From the NCBI RefSeq assembly GCF_013364275.1, contig NZ_CP054932.1, forward strand, positions 1,116,001 to 1,180,000: DNA of 64,000 nucleotides, read 5' to 3'. Shown here piece by piece: positions 33,814 through 42,641 of this stretch. Every line of letters starts with the position of its first letter. The first letter of the stretch is position 1. The position numbers were made by a program, and so were the translations under genes. The DNA comes from Actinomadura sp. NAK00032 (GTDB taxonomy: Bacteria > Actinomycetota > Actinomycetes > Streptosporangiales > Streptosporangiaceae). Below the pieces are notes generated by a model. That model had not been told where the DNA came from and searched no databases. It saw only the letters and a list, made by a program, of their open reading frames with translations.

Positions 33814-34785
33814 CTAGGGGCGGGGGATGGCGACGGCGTTGTAGGAGATGCCAGGAGTCGGCCCCGTGGCGAAGAACTGGATGTTGGAGAGGTACAGCCG
33901 GGAGCCGAATGCGGCCACGGTCGTTGGTAGGTCGAACCGAGGGTCCTTCACCCGTCGTACGACGCGGCCGTCGGTTCCCGCCGTGTTCAGCCGCAGGACG
34001 GCCACGGTGTTCAGCCGGTTCTGTACCGCGTACAACGTCCGGCCGCGCAGCAGCAGGCCGTCGCCTTCCGGGAGCGACTCGCCGTGCAGGTTCACCCGGT
34101 GGGTCTCACCGGTCGCCGGGTCGACGCGGAACAGCGTGCCGGTGTTCGACTGCACGACGATCAGACCACGGCCGTCCGGTGTCGGCGTGATGCCGTTGGC
34201 GTTGAAGCCGGAACTGTCGGGGCTACCAGGATCGCCCTGGTATACGAGGTCGCCGGTGAGCGGTATGCGGATCGCGGCGGAGGGCAACCGACCGCCGCGC
34301 AGTGGCAGCTTGTAGAGCACCGGATTGGTGGAGTCGGTGAACCATGCGGCGCCTTGCGTGAGGATGACGTCGTTGATGAACGCCGGGCCGGTGGCCAGCC
34401 GGTAGGAGGCCAGCACGCGCCCGGAACGGACGTCGATGACGCGGGCGTCGCCGCCGGTGCCGCCGGCCACGAACAGCCGTCCCCGCCGGTCGGTCTTGAG
34501 TCCGAGGGCCGGCGTGCCCGGTCCTCGGCTGAGGATCGCGCCGCGTCCGGTGCGAAGGTCGGCGCGGTAGACGGAGCCGTCGGCCATGGAACCGACGTAG
34601 GCGAAGGGGCCGGGTCCGGTCGTGATGCCCTCGGGCTGAAACCCGTTCGGCAGCCGGATCGTGGTCGGGTACACCGCCGGATCACGATGGTGGACGGCGT
34701 GCTGGCCCACGGCCGCCTGGGCCGGCGCGCTCACGGCGGCGGCCAGCCCGAACACGAGCACGGCGGACATGATCTGACGTCGCAC
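33814..34785 (-). CDS. Secreted SMP-30/gluconolactonase-like propeller protein
   Basis: 323 residues from GTG 34785, with AAAGG upstream; a TTG at 34791 is the alternative. A Sec signal peptide (VLVFGLAAAVSAPAQA) is followed by repeated propeller blades such as GFQPEGITTGPGPFAYVGSM and LGLKTDRRGRLFVAGGTGGD, and NANGITPTPDGRGLIVVQSN. The fold fits SMP-30-like calcium-dependent hydrolases, but many secreted relatives have no shown activity. It is transcribed from a region with three copies of a TTTCAryGTTAA-type sequence, indicating dedicated control. Confidence 0.82.
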   Translation of the reverse strand: MRRQIMSAVLVFGLAAAVSAPAQAAVGQHAVHHRDPAVYPTTIRLPNGFQPEGITTGPGPFAYVGSMADGSVYRADLRTGRGAILSRGPGTPALGLKTDRRGRLFVAGGTGGDARVIDVRSGRVLASYRLATGPAFINDVILTQGAAWFTDSTNPVLYKLPLRGGRLPSAAIRIPLTGDLVYQGDPGSPDSSGFNANGITPTPDGRGLIVVQSNTGTLFRVDPATGETHRVNLHGESLPEGDGLLLRGRTLYAVQNRLNTVAVLRLNTAGTDGRVVRRVKDPRFDLPTTVAAFGSRLYLSNIQFFATGPTPGISYNAVAIPRP

Positions 34786-34794
34786 GGACAAACC

Positions 34795-34867
34795 TTTCAG
34801 TGTTAAAGTTTTTAACGCTGAAGATGCTAGCCGCGCTATACCTCTACGTCAAACATTTCAACGTTAA
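34795..34867. promoter_or_regulatory. Operator array, three copies of TTTCAryGTTAA
   Basis: Copies lie at 34795-34806 (TTTCAGTGTTAA), 34812-34823 (inverted, CTTCAGCGTTAA) and 34856-34867 (TTTCAACGTTAA). The first two form a palindrome around AGTTT, immediately upstream of the propeller gene start at 34785. The AT-rich patch stands out in its GC-rich surroundings. MarR- and TetR-type repressors bind such palindromes, but no regulator gene is adjacent. Confidence 0.65.
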
Positions 34868-35059
34868 GGAATGCTGGAGTGCGGCGCCGCCGAGCACGTC
34901 GCGGGCTCCGTCACCCGCCAGCCCCGCGCCGCCCGCTCGCAGTCGCGGCCTGGACCTGTCGAACCGCGGAGAGCCGGACCGGCAACCCGGGATCCGTCGA
35001 CGTGTTGGGCAACGACTGTCGGCGCCTGGACGACTAGCGTCTCGGCCGCCGTGAGACAA

Positions 35060-35084
35060 GGGCCCGGACGGACCGTCCGGGCCC
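35060..35084. terminator. GC-rich hairpin, 12-bp arms
   Basis: GGGCCCGGACGG (35060-35071) and its reverse complement (35073-35084) surround one base; in practice the loop would be about five bases. It lies in a 466-base stretch (34786-35251) with no supported gene other than the operator array, about 170 bases past the convergent NTF2-like gene. It probably terminates that gene. Confidence 0.5.
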
Positions 35085-35251
35085 CTACTGGACCAGGCGG
35101 CCGTCCAGTGCCGAGGCTGGTGCGCGCACCCGATCAAGCGACCCCGGCTGCGGGACGTCGGGCTGTAGGGCACTTGTCCCCTGCGGGGCGTGGGGCGAAG
35201 ATCGCGGTGAGCACGACCGCGCGCACGGCCCGATGCCGATTTCCCCGAGCC

Positions 35252-35689
35252 CTATGGCGAGGTCAAAGTGGCCATCACTCGATCCGGTTCCCAGTGGGCG
35301 CGGAACGAAGTGATCAGGCCGTCGTCATCGACCGTGTAGACGGTCAGGCAGTCGATCGTCATGGTGGTCCCGCCGTCCAGCGTCGCGGTGATGGTGACGA
35401 CGTTGGCGCAGGCGAGTCCGTTGGCGAACGAGTCGCTCACCTGGAAGCGGAACTTGCGCACCCGGGCGATGTTCTCGTCCCAGAACCGCTCGATCCCGTC
35501 CGGCCCCCGGTGCCCCTTGCCTTCGGGATCGAGCATCGAGGGGCCGACGGGGTCCTCGATGACGGCGTCCGGGCCGAACAGCGCGAGCCACTCCTGCTTG
35601 CGCCCGCCGGCGGCCGCGGCCATCGCCGCGCGTACCGCCCGGCGCGCAGGGTGGTCACTGTCGGGCGCGTCCCAAGTGACTGCGGTCAT
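35252..35689 (-). CDS. NTF2-like (SnoaL-type) protein
   Basis: 145 residues from ATG 35689. The cone-shaped NTF2 fold is indicated by PARRAVRAAMAAAAGGRKQE, LFGPDAVIEDPVGPSMLDPE, HRGPDGIERFWDENIARVRK and a C-terminal strand pair ending SFRAHWEPDRV. The Asp/Glu and His positions of the pocket (AVIEDPVG, H before RGPDGI) are consistent with ketosteroid isomerase or steroid-degradation NTF2 relatives. A palindromic AACGCGTT site sits 13 bases upstream of the start. Confidence 0.85.
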   Translation of the reverse strand: MTAVTWDAPDSDHPARRAVRAAMAAAAGGRKQEWLALFGPDAVIEDPVGPSMLDPEGKGHRGPDGIERFWDENIARVRKFRFQVSDSFANGLACANVVTITATLDGGTTMTIDCLTVYTVDDDGLITSFRAHWEPDRVMATLTSP

Positions 35690-35698
35690 GACAGAAAC

Positions 35699-35712
35699 TG
35701 TAACGCGTTCTC
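35699..35712. promoter_or_regulatory. KstR-like palindrome upstream of NTF2-like gene
   Basis: The 14 bases contain AACGCGTT with flanking bases close to the KstR (TetR-family) consensus, written WNNAACNNGTTNNA, differing at the first position. It lies 13 bases upstream of the NTF2-like start, where a repressor would block transcription. KstR controls cholesterol catabolism in mycobacteria and relatives. No regulator gene is beside it. Confidence 0.45.
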
Positions 35713-36008
35713 GTTTCCGGTCAACGGCCCCATCGATCCGTCTGGCGGCCGTCGGGCCGCCGAGTCGTCCCCTCGGACCTCCCTCGCGGCGCTGGACCAT
35801 CCTGGCGGGGGACATCCCTTGGAACGGCCCGCCGATCCCCCGGCCCCACACCGGCATGAACTTCATTGCGGTGGTGCGAGGTCGCGCCATCAGGCCGTGC
35901 GTCGCAACAAGAGTTGGTGGTGGACGAGCCGTCTGTTGCGTGAGCAGCTACTCAGCCTTTCCCCGGTGGATGCCTGACGGATCGGTCCCGCCGTCCAGAA
36001 GGCACGGT

Positions 36009-36060
36009 CGCCACCTCCCCCGTGTGGGGGAGACCGACACCCCTGTGGCGGGAGGTGGCG
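36009..36060. other. Nested hairpin upstream of a membrane protein gene
   Basis: CGCCACCTCCC (36009-36019) pairs with GGGAGGTGGCG (36050-36060). CTCCCC and GGGGAG also form an inner alternative stem on the left side. The right arm contains a Shine-Dalgarno-like GGAGGTGG 20 bases before ATG 36080. It might act as a terminator or as an RNA element that hides a ribosome binding site. The rest of the 390-base gap shows nothing else. Confidence 0.4.
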
Positions 36061-36079
36061 GTCCCGCATGTAGAACAGG

Positions 36080-36628
36080 ATGACCAGCATGATCTCCACT
36101 GGGCCCGCCAACGTCAGACCTGGTCTCTCTGCCTCCGGGGTCGCCCCGGCGCCTCGCTGGGCGCGCCGAGCAGCGCACATAGCCGCCTTGGTCGCGTTGC
36201 CGTCGGGACTGTGGCGGACTGGTCTGGCGCTGGGATTCCCGCTGGGCTACACCGACCAGGGCCTTCGCGACCTGGTCGGCCCCACGATGTGGGGACCGAT
36301 ATACCTGATCGGCCTCAGTGTGCTGGCCGAGGCTGCCGCCATGCTCACTCTCGGCCTGGTGCAAAGCTGGGGAGAAGTGGTGCCGCGCCGGCTTCCGTTC
36401 ATTGGCGGCAAAACCATTCCACCGCGTGCGGTGATCATGCCCGCCTGGCTGGGGGTCGGGATCCTGACCGTGCTGTGGACGCCTTTCCTGTTCTGGTGGG
36501 CGATGCCTCACGACGATATGACCGGCCTCGGGCACACCCTGGTGGGCTTCCTGTACCTGCCGCTGGTCGCATGGGCTCCGCTTCTGGCCGCGGTCACCCT
36601 TTCCTATCAACGACGCCACCGTCGCTGA
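36080..36628 (+). CDS. Four-helix membrane protein of unknown function
   Basis: 182 residues from ATG 36080; ATG 36089 is also possible. Four hydrophobic helices are visible: IAALVALPSGLWRTGLALG, MWGPIYLIGLSVLAEAAAML, IMPAWLGVGILTVLWTPFLF and LVGFLYLPLVAWAPLLAAVT. The C-terminus is basic. No family was recognised. It is alone between a divergent NTF2-like gene and a convergent large protein, preceded by a strong hairpin. Confidence 0.75.
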   Translation: MTSMISTGPANVRPGLSASGVAPAPRWARRAAHIAALVALPSGLWRTGLALGFPLGYTDQGLRDLVGPTMWGPIYLIGLSVLAEAAAMLTLGLVQSWGEVVPRRLPFIGGKTIPPRAVIMPAWLGVGILTVLWTPFLFWWAMPHDDMTGLGHTLVGFLYLPLVAWAPLLAAVTLSYQRRHRR

Positions 36629-36839
36629 CTTCCCGGTCGGCCGGGGGCGCAGGCGTCCACGCCACGCGGCCCGCGATCGTGACGAGCCACCGGTACCGGC
36701 CGGCGCCCAGCGCCGCGGCGCCTCTTGGAGGGAGCAGATCAGCGGCCACAGCGTTTGCGGCGCCCGGATGGCGGCTGCGTCCGGGATTGAAGCGCCGGCG
36801 GTACATCAGAGCCTCGGCGATGGGGCGCGGGCTGCCCGC

Positions 36840-38612
36840 TCAGGAACCGCAGATCGTGACGAGCTCGTTGGCGGCCCAGCGGATGTTGCCAGGATGTTCC
36901 TCGTCGGTGAAGTGCCGCAGCGAGGGCAGGGCGGCGATCACCGCGTCCCGCTCGGCCCCGGGGCCGTTGGCGATGTCGGCGATGAGCAGGAGCAGCGTGT
37001 TGTGGGCCCGGTTGGTCGGCACCAGCATGCGTTCCGCCAGGAAGGGCACCGCGGCGGCGGCCGCGGTGTTCTCGGCGTGCTTTGACACCAGCAGTTCGTA
37101 GAGGCGTTTGACGGCCTTCTGCGCAGCCTCCTCATCGCCGGTCGTCAAGGTGGTGAGGAGGTCGGGGACCTCGTATCCCGGACCGTGGTTGGTCCGGAGG
37201 CCGTCCCACTCGACCTCGTGCACGCGCCGGAAGAAGTCCCGGTCGGGCCACAGGGCGTTCACATCGAGGCGAAGCTCGGTGGTGCCGTGTTCGGTGGTGA
37301 CGTGGAGGGCTGCGTCGGCGCGCAGGGCGAGCGATTCGATGCCGGTTCCCAGGCGCAGGTCGGCGCGAGCTTCGGTGTGCACGTCCCAGATCGTGACGAG
37401 CCCCTCGCGCCAGGCCGCGGCGACGGCCGGGCCGGTCTCCAACACGGCCGAAGCGAGCGCGGTGACCGGGGTACGGCGGCGCGCGAAGGGGACGCGCGCC
37501 ACGACGTCGCTTCCGGTCCAGTACCGGAGCACGCCGTCGGCGTCTCCACTCCACAGGAGCACGCCGGTGCCGGACCGGTGGGCGGTGACGGCGGTGACCG
37601 GGGCGTGGTGCAGGTGCCGGGAGCCGGAGCGGGAACCGTCGACCGTCCAGAAGTGCACGTCACCGCCGGCGTCTCCGGCCACCACGACCGTCGCGTCGCG
37701 GTCGGCGGCCGACGCGGTGTGGTTCGCCAGCGCCTCCGGGCCGCTGACCTGCGGGATGGTGGGAATCGCGAGAGCGGCCGAGGTCGATCCGACCTCCCAG
37801 CGGGGATCGGCGGCGGGGACGAACGCAGGCAGGTCCTCGACCGGGGTGGGTGTCTCCCCCGGAGACTGGATGTCCTTGTCGGTCCACTCCACGCCCAGGG
37901 TGCCGAGCGCCTGGAGGAGGCCGTCGCGGGTCCGTGCGTGCACCACGAGCGCGTAGTCCGCCCCGGGTCCTCTCCCGTGGCGGATGATGACGTCAGGGCC
38001 GCCGTAGGAGAGGGCGTCGGTGGCCATCTCCTGCCAGGGAGGCAGCCCCATCTCCCGGTAGTTGGCGCGGAGCCTGTCGACCATGGCGTCATCGACGTGT
38101 TCGCGTTCGACGCGCATGGTCCACCAGAAGTGCGCCGGAAGCCGCTCCGCCGCGAGCTGAAGGAAGAACTCCGAGATCGAATCGCTCTGCACGACCCAGC
38201 CGTCGGAGGTGTTGACCCACACCGGCGGGTCGGGCCATTGCTCCGCCTCGGAGACGAAGTAGCCCCACTGGTGGACGTACTGGTACTCGGACATGATCAC
38301 GCGGATCTCGTCATCGGACGGCTGCTCGAACGCCTCCGGGGCCGAGGGCGGCCAGTGCGGATGCGTCCAGTAGAGCCGCGGCCGGTAGGCGAAGGAGTTG
38401 CCGTGCCAATCCCACCACTCGACCAGCGCGGCCGGCACATCGTCTCCCGGCTCGAAGCCGGGAGCCTCGCCCTGCCTGGTGATCAGGGGCTCCCCGCCGG
38501 GTTCCTCGTACCCCAGCTCGCGCTGAACCTCGCGGAGCAGGACCCAGCGTCCCCGATCCGCCGCCCCGGCCAGCCGCTCAGCGAACAGACCGAAGTCAAT
38601 GATCTTGTCCAT
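36840..38612 (-). CDS. SUKH-like + WD40-like + HEAT-like multidomain protein
   Basis: 590 residues from ATG 38612 (MDKIIDFGLFAERL). Residues to about 180 resemble the SMI1/KNR4 (SUKH) fold (ALVEWWDWHGNSFAYRP and WGYFVSEAEQWPDPPVWVNT). Residues 260 to about 480 carry short repeats with WTVDGSRSGSRHL, VLLWSGDADGVLRYW and LVTIWDVHTEARADL, like a WD40 propeller. The last 110 residues are helical repeats (EEAAQKAVKRLYELLVSKHA, DAVIAALPSLRHFTDEEHPG). SUKH proteins often neutralise polymorphic toxins, but no toxin is adjacent. The combination is unusual and the domain calls are by eye. Confidence 0.65.
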   Translation of the reverse strand: MDKIIDFGLFAERLAGAADRGRWVLLREVQRELGYEEPGGEPLITRQGEAPGFEPGDDVPAALVEWWDWHGNSFAYRPRLYWTHPHWPPSAPEAFEQPSDDEIRVIMSEYQYVHQWGYFVSEAEQWPDPPVWVNTSDGWVVQSDSISEFFLQLAAERLPAHFWWTMRVEREHVDDAMVDRLRANYREMGLPPWQEMATDALSYGGPDVIIRHGRGPGADYALVVHARTRDGLLQALGTLGVEWTDKDIQSPGETPTPVEDLPAFVPAADPRWEVGSTSAALAIPTIPQVSGPEALANHTASAADRDATVVVAGDAGGDVHFWTVDGSRSGSRHLHHAPVTAVTAHRSGTGVLLWSGDADGVLRYWTGSDVVARVPFARRRTPVTALASAVLETGPAVAAAWREGLVTIWDVHTEARADLRLGTGIESLALRADAALHVTTEHGTTELRLDVNALWPDRDFFRRVHEVEWDGLRTNHGPGYEVPDLLTTLTTGDEEAAQKAVKRLYELLVSKHAENTAAAAAVPFLAERMLVPTNRAHNTLLLLIADIANGPGAERDAVIAALPSLRHFTDEEHPGNIRWAANELVTICGS

Positions 38613-38786
38613 GCCGGGCAATCCTAGGCAGAACGGCCATCCGGCGCCGCTGGGGCAGGCGTTCGCCGAGTACGGCCGGGCGGTCGGCTCGATCTCGACA
38701 GCCGGCACGCCCAGGATTTCCTGCTCGGGGTCCGGGGTCCGGGGCCGGGGCTGGCTGAACTGGGATTGTGATGGTCGGGATGTCGG

Positions 38787-39440
38787 TCAGTGGGACGGTG
38801 TGATGAGTCGGTGTTCGTAGGCGAGGATGACGAGTTGGACGCGGTCACGGGCGCCGAGCTTGGTGAGCAGGTTGGCGACGTGGGTTTTGGCGGTGCCCGG
38901 GCTGATGTGGAGTTCGGCGGCCAGTTCGGCGTTGGACAGGCCGCGTCCGACCAGGGTGAGGACCTGGCGTTCGCGATCGGTGACGCCCGGAAGGCTCGCG
39001 GGTGCCGGAGCGGGCTCGGGGCGGCGGGCGAACTCGGCGATGAGCCGGCGCGTGACGCCGGGGGCGATCAGCGCGTCCCCGGCGGCGACGACCCGAATGG
39101 CGCTGATCATGTCGTCCAGGGCCATGTCCTTGACCAGGAAGCCGCTGGCTCCGGCGCGGAGCGAGGCGTAGACGTTGGCGTCGTCGTCGTAGGTGGTGAG
39201 CATGACGACGCGGGCCGTCGCCTCGGCGGCGATCATCTGGGTGGCCTCGATGCCGTCCATGCCGGGCATCCGGATGTCCATGACGACCACCTCGGGACGC
39301 AGGCGGCGGACCTGCCGGACCGCCTGGGTCCCGGTTTCGGCCTCGCCGGCGACGTGGAGGTCCGGGGCCGCGTCGATGACCATGCGCAGCCCGGCGCGGA
39401 TGAGTTCCTGGTCGTCGGCGAGGACGACGCGGATCGTCAT
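38787..39440 (-). CDS. NarL/LuxR-type response regulator
   Basis: 217 residues. The receiver domain has phospho-acceptor Asp55 (VVVMDIRMPG), acidic pocket DD at 9-10 and Lys in LVKD. The C-terminal HTH (about 150-205) contains LTLVGRGLSNAELAAELHIS and TAKTHVANLLTKLGARDRVQ. Its start overlaps the stop of the histidine kinase gene by 4 bases (ATGA), so the two form a two-component pair. The divergent ABC exporter operon is the likely target. Confidence 0.95.
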   Translation of the reverse strand: MTIRVVLADDQELIRAGLRMVIDAAPDLHVAGEAETGTQAVRQVRRLRPEVVVMDIRMPGMDGIEATQMIAAEATARVVMLTTYDDDANVYASLRAGASGFLVKDMALDDMISAIRVVAAGDALIAPGVTRRLIAEFARRPEPAPAPASLPGVTDRERQVLTLVGRGLSNAELAAELHISPGTAKTHVANLLTKLGARDRVQLVILAYEHRLITPSH

Positions 39441-40720
39441 CGCGCCCTGATCGACTGGGGCGGGTGGGATGGGCCAGGGGCGGTGGCGGGGATCGGGATC
39501 CGCGCGCTGACGGCGAAGCCGCCGTCGGGGCGGGGGCCGGCGGTGAGGTGCCCGTTCAGCAGCGCGACGCGTTCACGCATGCCGGAGATGCCGTAACCGG
39601 GTCCGGTGGCGGACGCGCCGCCCGGGCCGTCGTCGGTGATCTGGACGAGTAGTTCGCCGGGCCGGTGCTCGATCGTCACCTGGCAGCGTGGGGTGCCGAC
39701 GTGGCGGACCACGTTGGTCACCGATTCCTGGACGATCCGGAACGCGGCGTGGTCGATGGTCGGTGGCAGCGGGGCCGGGGTTCCGCGCCTGCGCACCTGC
39801 ATCTGGACACCGGCGTCGGCCGTGGACGCGACCAGCCGATCAAGGGCGGCCAGTCCGGCGAGCGGTTCTGTGTCCGAGGGTGTTGCCGGGTCCGGTTCGG
39901 CCTGGCGGAGGATGCCGAGCATGCGCCGCAGTTCCGACAGTGTCCGGCGGCTGGTGTCCTCGATGGCGCCCAGCGCGTCCCGGGTCTGCTCGGGCGCGGT
40001 GTCGATGACCCGGCTGCCCGCGCCGGCCTGGATCGCGATCACGCCGATGCTGTGGGCGATCATGTCGTGCAGGTCGCGGGCGATGCGCAGGCGTTCGGCG
40101 CTCACCGCCTCGGCGGTGGCGTGCCCGTGCAGGGCCTGCTCGTACTCGCGGCGCTGGCGGATCAGCGTCCCGGCCAGCCAGGCCGCCAGGACGCTCAACG
40201 CCAGCAGCACCGTCAGCCCGAGGAACCCCGGGGCCAGCACGCGCCTCCAGCCGCTCTCGGCGAACAGGCTCGCCTGCCAGGTGATCTGCTGGACGGTGAG
40301 GGTGAGGGCCGCCGCGGCGACTCCCGCCCGGGGTGCGCGGGTGGCGGCTATGAGCGCGACCAGCAGGCTCGCCACCAGCAGGAGCGGCCAGAGCTGTTCC
40401 AGCCCCGACCTCAGCGCCGCTGCGGCGATGGTCATCTCGGCCAGCAGCACCGCCAAGACCGGCCACGGCCGGTGGCGCGCCCACGCGACAGGCGATGCCA
40501 TGGCCACGGCCATCGGAACCACGAGCCCGCCCCATCGCTCCCCAGTAGTGCCATGCCCGTTACCGCTGGTGAGCGTGGCGCACAGCGCCAGTGCCAGAGT
40601 GGCCACGCCGCACCCGGCCAGGGCTGCCCGGGCGAGGCGGGGCAGGCGTTTCGGAAGCGGGGGGAAGACAGTGGGCGCAGTCTGATCCACAAGCGTGATC
40701 GTAGAAGCCGGAGCGGGCAC
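39437..40720 (-). CDS. Sensor histidine kinase (HisKA_3 type)
   Basis: 427 residues from GTG 40720; an in-frame GTG near 40690 is possible. The first 190 residues hold five or six membrane helices. His218 in RIARDLHDMIAHSIGV is the phosphorylated residue of the HisKA_3 dimerisation domain. The ATPase domain ends with LVQITDDGPGGAS and GYGISGMRERVALLNG. It pairs with the overlapping response regulator. There is no recognisable periplasmic sensor, so it probably senses signals within the membrane. Confidence 0.93.
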   Translation of the reverse strand: MPAPASTITLVDQTAPTVFPPLPKRLPRLARAALAGCGVATLALALCATLTSGNGHGTTGERWGGLVVPMAVAMASPVAWARHRPWPVLAVLLAEMTIAAAALRSGLEQLWPLLLVASLLVALIAATRAPRAGVAAAALTLTVQQITWQASLFAESGWRRVLAPGFLGLTVLLALSVLAAWLAGTLIRQRREYEQALHGHATAEAVSAERLRIARDLHDMIAHSIGVIAIQAGAGSRVIDTAPEQTRDALGAIEDTSRRTLSELRRMLGILRQAEPDPATPSDTEPLAGLAALDRLVASTADAGVQMQVRRRGTPAPLPPTIDHAAFRIVQESVTNVVRHVGTPRCQVTIEHRPGELLVQITDDGPGGASATGPGYGISGMRERVALLNGHLTAGPRPDGGFAVSARIPIPATAPGPSHPPQSIRAR

Positions 40721-40830
40721 CGCGCGTCAGCCTTGAGGCCTATGCCCGCAGGCGTATTCCCCCAGGCAGATTCCGGCGCCGGCGATTCCCGCCACCAGGC
40801 CGATGTGGCGCACTCCGGTGCTCGGGCAGC

Positions 40831-41751
40831 GTGGGCCGGGTGATCGAAGTCAACGGATTGACCAAACGCTACGGGGACGTCCTGGCGGTCAACGACCTGT
40901 CCTTCACGGTGCCGCCCGGTCAGGTCACCGGATTCCTGGGCCCCAACGGGGCGGGCAAGAGCACCACGATGCGCATGATCTTGGGCCTGAACCGGCCCAC
41001 GGCCGGAACCGCCACCGTCCAGGGGCGCCCGTTCGGGCAGCGCCGCGCCGGGCTGCACCACGTCGGTGCGCTGCTGGACGCGGGTGACGTCCATCCCGGC
41101 CGCAGCGCCGCCGCGCACCTGTCGGCGCTGGCACGCGGCAACGGCCTGCCCGCCCGCCGAGTACGTCAAGTGCTCGAGGAGGTGGGGCTGGCTCAGGCGG
41201 CCCGCCGCCGCGTCGGCGGGTTCTCCCTCGGCATGCGGCAACGGCTCGGGATCGCCGCCGCCCTGCTCGGGGACCCGCCGGTGCTGATGTTCGACGAGCC
41301 GGTCAACGGGCTGGACCCCGAGGGCGTGCGGTGGGTGCGCGGCCTGTTCCGCTCCCTGGCCGCCGAGGGCCGCACGGTGCTGGTCTCCAGCCACCTGATG
41401 AGCGAGATGCAGAACACCGCCGACCGGCTGGTCGTCGTCGGCCAAGGGGAGTTGATCGCCGAGGAGACGGTCGCGGACTTCGCCGCGCGGGGCACCGCCG
41501 CCCACGTCACCGTGCGCACCCCCGACATCTCGCGGCTGGCGGCCGTGCTGACCGCCGCCGGCGCGGGCGCGCAGCCCGGCGGCGACCAGACGCTGACGGT
41601 GACCGGCCTGCCCGCCGCCCGGATCGGTGACCTGGCGTTCCAGAACGGGATCGTGCTGCACGAACTCGTCTCGCGCACCGCGTCCCTGGAAGAGGCGTTC
41701 ATACAGCTCACCGCCGACCGCGCCGACTACCTGGCAGGAGACCACCGATGA
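40831..41751 (+). CDS. ABC transporter ATP-binding protein
   Basis: 306 residues from GTG 40831; GTG 40840 is an alternative. Walker A LGPNGAGKS (37-45 region), signature FSLGMRQRLGIAAALLG and Walker B VLMFDEPVNGLDPEG are intact. A C-terminal extension of about 80 residues is typical of DrrA/BcrA-type exporters. The permease gene starts within its stop codon (ATGA). It is divergent from the two-component system with 110 bases between, a layout typical of antibiotic or lipid stress exporters regulated by the adjacent sensor. Confidence 0.94.
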   Translation: MGRVIEVNGLTKRYGDVLAVNDLSFTVPPGQVTGFLGPNGAGKSTTMRMILGLNRPTAGTATVQGRPFGQRRAGLHHVGALLDAGDVHPGRSAAAHLSALARGNGLPARRVRQVLEEVGLAQAARRRVGGFSLGMRQRLGIAAALLGDPPVLMFDEPVNGLDPEGVRWVRGLFRSLAAEGRTVLVSSHLMSEMQNTADRLVVVGQGELIAEETVADFAARGTAAHVTVRTPDISRLAAVLTAAGAGAQPGGDQTLTVTGLPAARIGDLAFQNGIVLHELVSRTASLEEAFIQLTADRADYLAGDHR

Positions 41752-42614
41752 CCGCCCGGACCTCGCAGACCCCGGACGCCGTGCGGGCCGCGCGCGTCCT
41801 ACGTAACTCGGCGGCCGACCCCGGGGTCCGGTTCCGCGACCTGTTCGCCGCGGAGTGGATCAAGCTGTGGACGCTGCGTTCGACCCGCTACGTGCTGGGA
41901 CTCGGAACGCTGCTGTTCGTCGGGATCGCCGTGCAGAAGAGCCTGGGCACCTACCAGGACTGGCCGAGCTTCCGGCCGGCGGAGAAGGCGCACTTCGACC
42001 CGATGACCGAGGCGTTCAGCGGCGTCACCGCGGCCCTGCTGATGATCGGCGCGGGCTGCGTGGGCGCGCTGGCCATCGTCGGCGAGTACGCCACCGGCTC
42101 CGTCCGCACCACCTTCACGGCCGTCCCGGCCCGGCATCTGGTGATGACCGCCAAGGTGACCGTCCTGGCGGTCGTGATGCTCGGAGTCGGGGCGGTCGTG
42201 TCGCTTGCCACCTTCGCCGTAAGCCAGGCGATCCTGTCCGGCCGCGGCATCGGCCTCACCCTCGGCGACCCCGGTGGGGCACACGTCCTGGTCGCCAACG
42301 CGCTGCTGGCGCCGATCTCGGCGCTGGCAGGCCTGGGCCTGGGGGCGTTGCTGCGGCACACCGCCGCCAGTGTTGTCACCTGCAGCGCGGTCTTGGTCGT
42401 CGTGCCGACGTTCTTCAAGCCGACCGTCCACCAGTGGGTCAACGACCTGTACGCGATGTTCCCCAACTACGTCTGGCGGACCTGCCTGGCCATGCGCGAC
42501 CCGCGAGACCTTCCCGGGCTGCCCACGACGGCCGCCGCGTGGACGGTGTTCGCCCTCTGGCCGCTGGCCACGGCCGTCCTCGCCGTGCTCGCCGTCCAGC
42601 GACGCGACCTGTGA
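41748..42614 (+). CDS. ABC-2 type transporter permease
   Basis: 288 residues with six membrane helices. After an N-terminal cytoplasmic segment, FAAEWIKLWTLRSTRYVLGL is the usual ABC-2 permease start. AFSGVTAALLMIGAGCVGAL, GEYATGSVRTTFTAVPAR and ALAGLGLGALLRHTAASVVT are typical. It pairs with the overlapping ATPase to form an exporter; substrate unknown. The lipoprotein hydrolase follows after 27 bases and may be co-transcribed. Confidence 0.92.
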   Translation: MTARTSQTPDAVRAARVLRNSAADPGVRFRDLFAAEWIKLWTLRSTRYVLGLGTLLFVGIAVQKSLGTYQDWPSFRPAEKAHFDPMTEAFSGVTAALLMIGAGCVGALAIVGEYATGSVRTTFTAVPARHLVMTAKVTVLAVVMLGVGAVVSLATFAVSQAILSGRGIGLTLGDPGGAHVLVANALLAPISALAGLGLGALLRHTAASVVTCSAVLVVVPTFFKPTVHQWVNDLYAMFPNYVWRTCLAMRDPRDLPGLPTTAAAWTVFALWPLATAVLAVLAVQRRDL

Positions 42615-42641
42615 ACTGCCCGAACCTTCAGAAGGCATCCC

